Source of the DNA: an uncultured bacterium
GTDB lineage: Bacteria; Bacteroidota; Bacteroidia; Bacteroidales; CAIWKO01
DNA length: 10,471 nucleotides
Direction: 5' to 3'
Assembly (NCBI GenBank): GCA_903916135.1
Contig: CAIWVT010000462.1
Location: forward strand, 1-10,471
Made by a program: the position numbers and the translations under genes. The notes under the pieces are model-generated. The model searched no databases, had not been told where the DNA came from, and saw nothing but the letters and a program-made list of their open reading frames with translations. Below are positions 1-6,587 of the stretch, piece after piece. The number at the start of each line of letters is the position of its first letter. The first letter of the stretch is position 1.

Positions 1-16
1 AATTATACAAAAATTA

Positions 17-49
17 TTGGTGACACAATTTAGATTCTTTTTATATTTG
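17..49 (+). promoter_or_regulatory. Putative Bacteroidota sigma-ABfr-type promoter of the glycan operon
   Basis: A TATATTTG at 42-49 matches the Bacteroidota -7 consensus TAnnTTTG exactly. A TTG at 17-19 lies 22 bp upstream, close to the usual distance for the -33 element. Transcription would start a few bases past the -7 box, giving a 5' leader of only about 7-10 nt before the ATG at 64. The region is very AT-rich, so a chance match is possible. The main promoter of the locus could also lie upstream of the window. The assignment is an inference from the consensus only. Confidence 0.45.
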
Positions 50-61
50 AAAAATTTTTCA
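48..61. promoter_or_regulatory. Perfect 14-bp palindrome between -7 box and start codon (candidate operator)
   Basis: The sequence TGAAAAATTTTTCA is its own reverse complement. It overlaps the last two bases of the -7 box, covers the expected transcription start and ends 2 bp before the ATG of the transporter gene. That is where a repressor would block initiation, so an operator role is conceivable. No regulator gene is in the window. The inner ten bases are only A and T, and such palindromes also arise by chance in AT-rich leaders. Confidence 0.25.
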
Positions 62-63
62 TT

Positions 64-1452
64 ATGCAACAAACCAATAAGACAAATTACACCTATCCGC
101 TAATCACGCTGACCACCTTGTTTTTCATGTGGGGATTTATCACTGTTTTAAACGATATTTTAATTCCCTATTTGAAAGGAGTGTTCGAACTCACTCACTT
201 TCAGGCGAACTTGGTACAGTTTGCATTTTTTGGTGCCTATTTCATCGGCTCGCTCATTTACTTCATCCTATCCCTGACTTTAGGCGACCCCATCAATAAA
301 ATAGGATATAAAAACGGTATCCTCATAGGTTTGTTTATTTCGGCAATAGCATGCTTTTTGTTCTATCCTGCGGCAAACACCTTTCATTCTTTTGGTGTAT
401 TTCTTGGGGCTTTATTTTTGTTAGGCATCGGATTTACTATATTACAAATAGCCGCAAATCCCTATGTCGCCATCTTAGGTTCACCCGAAACGGCATCAAG
501 TCGTTTGAATCTTTCCCAGGCATTTAATTCCTTGGGCACCACCATAGCACCTGTGTTAGGTGGGTTTTTTATCTTTGAATATTTTGCAACGAATTCAAAT
601 AGTGGAGCGCAATCGGTAAAAATTCCGTATTTGATTATTGGTATTGTATTAATTTTATTGATGGTGTTTATTTGGTTTTCCAAGCTTCCTGTGTTCAAAA
701 GCACCGAACATATCGAAACAAAAGCAGGAGCCTTGAAACATCCCAATTTGGTGTTTGGCATGTTGGCTATCTTTTTTTATGTGGGGGCAGAAGTTGCCAT
801 TGGCAGCAACTTAGTTTCCTTCTTAAAACTTCCACAAATAGTTGGCTTCACCGATTCGGAGGCAAGTAATTACCTCGCCTATTATTGGGGAGGCGCCATG
901 ATTGGCAGATTCTTGGGAGCCATTTCGTTGAGTGCGATTAAAAAGACATCCAAGTACCTATTAATGCTCTTAATGGCAATTCTCACCTTTTTATTGATAT
1001 TTGTTATTACCTGGTATATGAAAGGGCTGACATTCGACAAAGTTTGGTACTATTTAATCTTTATTGTCATCAATTATTTTATGTTTATGCTCGGACGTTC
1101 TATTGCCTCAAGAACGTTGGCTTATTTTTCGGTGCTGGCATTCTTACTTTTGCTCACAGCCATTTTCACCACGGGCATGGTATCCATGTGGTGCATGTTG
1201 GCAATAGGTTTATTCAATTCTATCATGTGGTCGAATATTTTCACCTTGGCAATTGACGGATTGGGCCGCTTCACTTCGCAAGGTTCTTCACTTTTAGTGA
1301 TGATGATTTTGGGAGGCGCTTTGCTCCCACCTTTACAAGGTATGTGTGCCGACTCATTTGGGGTTCAGGCGGCTTTTGCAGTACCGCTTTTTTCTTATAT
1401 ATATCTGGTATTTTATGGGCTTAAAGGCTATAAATTAAAAACGAACTCATGA
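64..1452 (+). CDS. FucP/GlcP-type MFS sugar transporter
   Basis: Inner-membrane sugar permease of the major facilitator superfamily, fucose/glucose-galactose type, probably a proton symporter for a monosaccharide. Family hallmarks are ANPYVAILG (residues 131-139), the following SPETASSRLNLSQAFNSLGT (140-159), and FFYVGAEVAIGSN (237-249). LND at 29-31 places an Asp where I recall E. coli FucP having its essential Asp46. The residue matching FucP Glu135 is Gln128, as in the GlcP-like branch, which argues against fucose as substrate. Hydrophobicity suggests about 14 membrane segments rather than 12: residues 282-350 hold roughly 50 extra residues with about two added helices, and the protein is 462 aa against the usual 410-440. 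It heads the operon and overlaps the ROK kinase gene by 4 bp, so it probably imports GlcNAc or mannose freed in the periplasm. Family is certain; substrate is inferred. Confidence 0.93.
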   Translation: MQQTNKTNYTYPLITLTTLFFMWGFITVLNDILIPYLKGVFELTHFQANLVQFAFFGAYFIGSLIYFILSLTLGDPINKIGYKNGILIGLFISAIACFLFYPAANTFHSFGVFLGALFLLGIGFTILQIAANPYVAILGSPETASSRLNLSQAFNSLGTTIAPVLGGFFIFEYFATNSNSGAQSVKIPYLIIGIVLILLMVFIWFSKLPVFKSTEHIETKAGALKHPNLVFGMLAIFFYVGAEVAIGSNLVSFLKLPQIVGFTDSEASNYLAYYWGGAMIGRFLGAISLSAIKKTSKYLLMLLMAILTFLLIFVITWYMKGLTFDKVWYYLIFIVINYFMFMLGRSIASRTLAYFSVLAFLLLLTAIFTTGMVSMWCMLAIGLFNSIMWSNIFTLAIDGLGRFTSQGSSLLVMMILGGALLPPLQGMCADSFGVQAAFAVPLFSYIYLVFYGLKGYKLKTNS

Positions 1453-2402
1453 AAGATTATGTTGTAGGCATTGATATTGGGGGAACCAATACCGTTTTTG
1501 GCTTTGTCGATCAGCAAGGCAATTGTATTCATAAAACTTCTTTTAAAACCTCTTTGTTCCCCGAACCATTAGAATTTGTTGAACACCTTAGCAAAAAGAT
1601 TCGAAAGACTTTAGCAGAGCTCCAAGATACAACGATTATTGGCATTGGCATCGGCGCCCCAAACGGCAACTTTTATAATGGCACCATAGAGTTTGCCCCC
1701 AACCTCAAATGGAAAGGAATAGTGCATCTGACGGAAATGTTTAAAACCTATTTTCATCTGCCGATTTTATTAACCAACGATGCCAATGCTGCTGCCATAG
1801 GCGAGATGATTTACGGCAATGCAAAAGGCATGAAGGATTTTATTCTGATAACATTGGGTACAGGTGTGGGTAGCGGAATCGTTGTGAACGGCAACATGGT
1901 GTATGGACACGATGGCTTTGCAGGAGAACTCGGACATGCTATTATTGTGCCCGAAGGTCGTGCTTGTGGATGCGGTCGTCAGGGATGTTTAGAAGCGTAT
2001 TGTTCTGCCAAAGGCATTATAAAAACCTATCTTGATTTTCTCAAAAGTGAAGAGATAACGCCCGAAATTCCCGAAGCAGAAATCACGCCGCACTTTATTT
2101 TCGAGAAAGCTAAAGCGCAGGATACAATTGCATTAAAAACTTATGATTACACAGGCGCTATTCTTGGGTTGGCATTGGCAAATAGTGTAGCTTACACGAG
2201 TCCTGAAGCCATTTTTATCTTTGGAGGAATTACCAATGCGTGTGATATTTTATTCGAACCGATTAAAAAAAGCTTTGAAGACAATCTTTTGAATATCTAT
2301 AAAAACAAAATAAAAATTCTCCCTTCGGGTATAAAAGAAAACGATGCAGCCATATTAGGCGCAGCATCTCTCATCTGGAATACTATTTCAACTAATGTCT
2401 AA
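1449..2402 (+). CDS. ROK family sugar kinase (RokA-like hexose/N-acetylhexosamine kinase)
   Basis: Cytoplasmic ATP-dependent kinase that should phosphorylate the incoming sugar at C6. The N-terminal phosphate-binding motif DIGGTN is at residues 9-14, the catalytic-base motif TNDAN at 109-113 (Asp111), and LGTGVGSG at 136-143. The ROK signature contains ELGH (160-163) and the zinc-binding CGCGxxGCLE (173-182), with His163 and the cysteines intact. A late FGG (258-260) completes the fold. At 317 aa it is full length. The start overlaps the transporter stop as ATGA, implying translational coupling. It resembles what I remember of the broad-specificity Bacteroides RokA, which acts on glucose and GlcNAc. 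In this operon GlcNAc, mannose or both are the likely substrates, but sequence alone does not decide. The N-terminal motif and signature exclude a DNA-binding ROK repressor: no helix-turn-helix precedes DIGGTN. Confidence 0.93.
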   Translation: MKDYVVGIDIGGTNTVFGFVDQQGNCIHKTSFKTSLFPEPLEFVEHLSKKIRKTLAELQDTTIIGIGIGAPNGNFYNGTIEFAPNLKWKGIVHLTEMFKTYFHLPILLTNDANAAAIGEMIYGNAKGMKDFILITLGTGVGSGIVVNGNMVYGHDGFAGELGHAIIVPEGRACGCGRQGCLEAYCSAKGIIKTYLDFLKSEEITPEIPEAEITPHFIFEKAKAQDTIALKTYDYTGAILGLALANSVAYTSPEAIFIFGGITNACDILFEPIKKSFEDNLLNIYKNKIKILPSGIKENDAAILGAASLIWNTISTNV

Positions 2403-2428
2403 ATGTCATCCCTAATTAATTCTAAAAA

Positions 2429-4027
2429 ATGAAAAAGTACTTATTTGTTTCCGCGCTTTCCCTAAGCTTACTGATTTCGGCTAACGTTAAAAGCCAAAAT
2501 CAAGAAATTGCCATCTTGCCAAAACCTGTTGAATTGACGCAACAAAAAGGCAGCTTTAAACTAAACTCTAAAACCATAATCATTGTAAACAATAAAGAGA
2601 CTGCGGGACGCGATGCGGAAATATTCAATCAATACTTATCGAAATATTACGGCAAATCTCTGGAAGTATCCCAAGATTTAACCCTTAAAACAAAAGCAAT
2701 AAAAATCTTCGATGTTCATGATATTACCATGCCCGACGATGCCTACCGTATGCAGGTTACGCCCGATTCTATCCTCATTGAAGGAAAAGGAGCCGGCGTG
2801 TTTTATGCCTTGCAATCGCTTCGGCAAATGCTTCCTGCAAGCAAGACCGAAACAATTAATGTTCCTTGTGTAAGCATTTACGATTATCCAAAATACACAT
2901 GGCGAGGCATGCACTTGGATGTTTGCCGACATTTTTTCACGACTATCGAAGTGAAAAAGTATATTGATATGATTGCCTTTTATAAAATGAATGTGTTCCA
3001 TTGGCATCTCACCGATGACCAAGGTTGGCGCATCATGATAGATAAATATCCGAAATTGGCAACGGTGGGTGGCTTCAGAAAAGGAACGCTGATTGGCAAA
3101 TACACCACAACCAATCAGAAATTCGACACCATCCGCTACGGTGGATATTATACCAAAGAAGACATACGCGACATCGTTAAATACGCTTCAGACCGTCACG
3201 TTTTGGTTGTTCCCGAAATAGAGATGCCCGGGCATAGTATGGCAGCCTTGGCTGCTTATCCTGAGTATTCTTGCACAGGCGGGACCTTTGAAGTATCCAA
3301 ATTATGGGGTGTTTTTGATGATGTATATTGCACCAAGGACGAAACCATTAATTTTCTGAAAGATGTTTTGGCGGAAGTGATGGAGTTGTTCCCGGGGAAA
3401 TACATACATATTGGTGGCGATGAATGTCCGAAAACACGTTGGAAAGTTTGTCCCAATTGTCAAGCAGTGATGAAGCGCGAAGGCTTGAAAGACGAAAACG
3501 AATTGCAAAGTTATGTGGTGAGAAGCGTAGAAAAGTTTGTAAACTCCAAAGGAAAAACAATCATAGGTTGGGACGAAATATTAGAAGGTGGTTTAGCTCC
3601 CAATGCTGTCGTGATGTCATGGCGGGGCAAGGATGGAGGTATTGCTGCTGCGAAACTTCAACACTATGTCGTGATGTGTCCGGGAGAATATTGCTACTTA
3701 GACCATTATCAAGGAAATCCGGCAACAGAGCCCATCGCCATAGGCGGAAACACTACGGTTGAAAAAGTATATTCATTCAATCCCTTACCCGGAGAACTAA
3801 CACCTGACCAAAAGAAGTATATTCTCGGAGCTCAGGGAAATGTTTGGACAGAGTACATTGCCGAGTATAAAAAAGTTGAATATATGGCTATGCCTCGAAT
3901 GATTGCTATCAGCGAAGTGCTGTGGCTTCCGGAAGATAAAAAGAACTATGCCGATTTTTATATCCGATTGAAAAAACATACTGCTTTGCTCGATATGATG
4001 GGCATCAACTATGCTAAACCTAAGTAA
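2429..4027 (+). CDS. Periplasmic GH20 beta-N-acetylhexosaminidase
   Basis: Exo-enzyme that removes non-reducing terminal beta-GlcNAc (or GalNAc) by substrate-assisted catalysis. A Sec signal peptide covers about residues 1-22, with likely cleavage before Gln23 and no lipobox cysteine. A GH20b-type alpha/beta domain follows (about 27-150), then the catalytic barrel (about 153-505). Visible active-site motifs are RGMHLDVCRHF (159-169), HWHLTDDQGWR (191-201), the catalytic pair Asp331-Glu332 in HIGGDE, and the substrate-pocket aromatics WDE (381-383), MSW (396-398) and NVW (471-473). The protein ends just after the barrel at 532 aa, without the chitobiase-type and F5/8C tail that many Bacteroidota GH20 proteins carry. 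It lies 26 bp after the kinase and 2 bp before the beta-mannosidase. It could act on complex-glycan antennae, on chitobiose left after core cleavage, or on chitin oligosaccharides. Confidence 0.95.
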   Translation: MKKYLFVSALSLSLLISANVKSQNQEIAILPKPVELTQQKGSFKLNSKTIIIVNNKETAGRDAEIFNQYLSKYYGKSLEVSQDLTLKTKAIKIFDVHDITMPDDAYRMQVTPDSILIEGKGAGVFYALQSLRQMLPASKTETINVPCVSIYDYPKYTWRGMHLDVCRHFFTTIEVKKYIDMIAFYKMNVFHWHLTDDQGWRIMIDKYPKLATVGGFRKGTLIGKYTTTNQKFDTIRYGGYYTKEDIRDIVKYASDRHVLVVPEIEMPGHSMAALAAYPEYSCTGGTFEVSKLWGVFDDVYCTKDETINFLKDVLAEVMELFPGKYIHIGGDECPKTRWKVCPNCQAVMKREGLKDENELQSYVVRSVEKFVNSKGKTIIGWDEILEGGLAPNAVVMSWRGKDGGIAAAKLQHYVVMCPGEYCYLDHYQGNPATEPIAIGGNTTVEKVYSFNPLPGELTPDQKKYILGAQGNVWTEYIAEYKKVEYMAMPRMIAISEVLWLPEDKKNYADFYIRLKKHTALLDMMGINYAKPK

Positions 4028-4029
4028 AC

Positions 4030-6576
4030 ATGTTTCGAAAGAAAGTTTCGCTGTTTTTTTGTTTATTCGTTTTTGGTTCTATAATCAAAGGCTATACGCA
4101 AATTGCAGATACTATTTTTCTGAATAAAGATTGGAGCTTTACAGAACAAGGGACCGAAAACTGGCTTCCGGCGAATGTTCCTGGAACGGTACATACTGAC
4201 TTGTTTGCAAATAAAAAAATCCCATATCCGTTTTATGGCTGCAACGAAAAAGACTTGCAATGGATAGAAACAAAAAAATGGGAATATAAAACCTCATGTA
4301 CAATCGATGAGGCTACCTTAAAAAACAAGCACATTGAACTCATCGCTGAAGGTTTAGATACCTACGCCAAAGTGTACGTAAACGGTCACCTCCTCATTTC
4401 AGCAAATAATATGTTTCGTTTATGGAATATGGAATGCAAAAGCTATTTACATACTGGCACGAACGAAATTCGCATTGTTTTTGATTCTCCGATTGTCAAA
4501 GGAAAAGAAGCTGCCACAAAATTATCCTATGCCTTGCCAGGCGATGAAAAAGTCTTTGTACGCAAAGCGCAATATCAATTCGGCTGGGATTGGGGACCAC
4601 GATTTGTTACTTGTGGAATTTGGAAACCTATTTATCTCCGAGCATGGAATGATTGCTCCTTAGATGATGTTCAATTTATTCAACACGAATTAAATAAAAA
4701 TGAAGCCAAACTAAGCATTGCCTCCACCCTACGCTCTGACATCACTGAAACGGCAACGATCAAAATCACTAACACTAATTCAGGAATAGTTTGTGCTACA
4801 AAAAGCATCGCCCTCACCAAAGGCATTAATTCCGCATTGGTGGACTTCACCATAAAAAATCCTACACTTTGGTGGACTCATGATTCGGGGGATCCTTACC
4901 TGTATCATTTCAATGTTGAAGTTCTTGTAAATAACAAAATGATAGCCCAACGCAGCCTCAGTGTGGGCTTGCGAACCATTGAAGTTGTAAATGAAAAAGA
5001 CAAAATTGGCGAATCTTTTTATTTCAAACTGAATGGTATCCCCATTTTTATTAAAGGCTCCAATTATATTCCTCAGGATAACTTTTTGCCTCGGGTCACC
5101 ACCCAAAACTATGATGATTTGCTGAACATGGCTTGTAAAAGCAATATGAATATGCTCCGAGTATGGGGAGGTGGAATTTATGAAAATGATATCTTTTACA
5201 ATCTTTGCGATGCGAAAGGCATACTCGTGTGGCAGGATTTTATGTTTGCCTGCGCCATGTATCCTGGCGATAGTGTTTTCCTCAACAATGTGACCATTGA
5301 AGCTACACAACAGGTGAAACGCCTTCGAAACCATCCATGTCTGGCACTTTGGTGCGGCAACAACGAAATTGACGAAGGATGGAAAAATTGGGGATGGCAA
5401 AAGCAATACAATTATAGTTTGGCAGACAGTAGCGAGATATGGAACAATTATGTCAGCCTATTCAACAACATATTACCCAAAACGATTCAGGAAAACGATT
5501 CCCAGCGATTCTACTGGCAATCGTCTCCCAAATATGGATGGGGTCGCACGCAAAGCACAACGGATGGCGATTCCCATTATTGGGGCGTTTGGTGGGGCAT
5601 GGAATCGTTTGAAATGTATCGTCAAAAGACCGGGCGCTTTGCCAGTGAATACGGTTTTCAAGGATTCCCCGAAAGAAGTACTCTGGATAAATTCTCCATC
5701 AAAGAGGATAGTTACTTGTATTCTGAGGCGATGAAATGTCATGAGAAACATCCCACTGGCTTCGAAACCATAAAAACCTATATGTTGCGAGAATACAAGG
5801 AGCCAAAAGACTTGGATGATTATATCTACGTAAGCCAATTGCTGCAAGCCTACGGAATGAAGACAGCCATCGAAGCACATCGCAATGCAAAGCCACGTTG
5901 TATGGGAACGCTCTATTGGCAATTCAACGATTGTTGGCCCGTGGTTTCCTGGTCAGGAACGGATTACTATCACAACCCAAAATCCTTACAGTATTTTGTC
6001 AGAAAAGGGTTTAAAAACATCCTTGTTACACTTACCAATAACAACAATACCGTTAATGTGGAAGTTATCTCCGATTCTTTAAACGACGTGAACGCCCAAC
6101 TCGAACTGAAACTCATGAATTTCGCAGGCACCATCCTCTGGCAACAAACCAAGAATATCAGCATAAAAGCCAACAGTAGCCAAATCACCGATACTCTTGA
6201 TAAGACTTTGTTGCTTCCAGATACCACCAAATCTAAATCGCTGCTGCTTTCGGCTAAACTTCTCGCAAATAACGAAACGATTTCTGATAACATACTTTAT
6301 TTTAAAGCACCTAAAGACTTAGCCCTCGAAAATCCTGAAATAACCTATGATTTGGATAGCCTTTCCAACGGCTGTGCCATAAACATCCACACCCATAAAC
6401 TCGCCAAAAACGTTTTCATCAGCTTTGATGGTTTAGAAGGCAAGGACGTTTCGCTTTCTGACAACTTCTTCGATCTGTTGCCCAATTCAACGGTCAGAAT
6501 TATTGCCACCACCAAAGTCTCTTACAAACTTCTCAAAGACAAAATAAAAGTTCGTTCCTTATTTGATGTCAATTAA
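4030..6576 (+). CDS. Periplasmic GH2 beta-mannosidase
   Basis: Retaining exo-beta-mannosidase expected to cleave the Man-beta-1,4-GlcNAc bond of the N-glycan core, or terminal mannose of beta-manno-oligosaccharides. A signal peptide spans about residues 1-23, followed by Gln24; the single Cys11 inside it does not form a lipobox. The order is a jelly-roll sugar-binding domain (about 28-205, with FGWDWGPRF at 184-192), an Ig-like domain (about 213-318), a TIM barrel (about 320-655) and C-terminal beta domains. The beta-mannosidase hallmark WCGNNE (441-446) supplies the acid/base Glu446, and FASEYGFQ (537-544) supplies the nucleophile Glu540. Their spacing of 94 is almost the same as the 93 I recall for Bacteroides BtMan2A (462 and 555). 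At 848 aa it is full length. The ATG follows the GH20 stop by 2 bp, so translation is probably coupled. Confidence 0.94.
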   Translation: MFRKKVSLFFCLFVFGSIIKGYTQIADTIFLNKDWSFTEQGTENWLPANVPGTVHTDLFANKKIPYPFYGCNEKDLQWIETKKWEYKTSCTIDEATLKNKHIELIAEGLDTYAKVYVNGHLLISANNMFRLWNMECKSYLHTGTNEIRIVFDSPIVKGKEAATKLSYALPGDEKVFVRKAQYQFGWDWGPRFVTCGIWKPIYLRAWNDCSLDDVQFIQHELNKNEAKLSIASTLRSDITETATIKITNTNSGIVCATKSIALTKGINSALVDFTIKNPTLWWTHDSGDPYLYHFNVEVLVNNKMIAQRSLSVGLRTIEVVNEKDKIGESFYFKLNGIPIFIKGSNYIPQDNFLPRVTTQNYDDLLNMACKSNMNMLRVWGGGIYENDIFYNLCDAKGILVWQDFMFACAMYPGDSVFLNNVTIEATQQVKRLRNHPCLALWCGNNEIDEGWKNWGWQKQYNYSLADSSEIWNNYVSLFNNILPKTIQENDSQRFYWQSSPKYGWGRTQSTTDGDSHYWGVWWGMESFEMYRQKTGRFASEYGFQGFPERSTLDKFSIKEDSYLYSEAMKCHEKHPTGFETIKTYMLREYKEPKDLDDYIYVSQLLQAYGMKTAIEAHRNAKPRCMGTLYWQFNDCWPVVSWSGTDYYHNPKSLQYFVRKGFKNILVTLTNNNNTVNVEVISDSLNDVNAQLELKLMNFAGTILWQQTKNISIKANSSQITDTLDKTLLLPDTTKSKSLLLSAKLLANNETISDNILYFKAPKDLALENPEITYDLDSLSNGCAINIHTHKLAKNVFISFDGLEGKDVSLSDNFFDLLPNSTVRIIATTKVSYKLLKDKIKVRSLFDVN

Positions 6577-6587
6577 TATCTTCTTAT

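Noticed and set aside
1449..2402. ROK transcriptional repressor instead of a kinase
   Set aside because: The protein starts directly with the phosphate-binding motif at residue 9, leaving no room for an N-terminal helix-turn-helix. The catalytic Asp111 is present.
4030..4101. Lipoprotein signal in the GH2 beta-mannosidase because of Cys11
   Set aside because: The residues before Cys11 (LFF) do not match a lipobox, and the cysteine lies inside the hydrophobic core rather than at its end.
4780..5406. Open frame of 208 codons on the minus strand inside the GH2 gene
   Set aside because: It is antisense to the Ig-like and barrel parts of the beta-mannosidase, which are well supported. There is no family resemblance or promoter.
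5473..5922. Open frame of 149 codons on the minus strand inside the GH2 gene
   Set aside because: It overlaps the region containing the catalytic nucleophile Glu540 in the sense frame, so it is a shadow frame.
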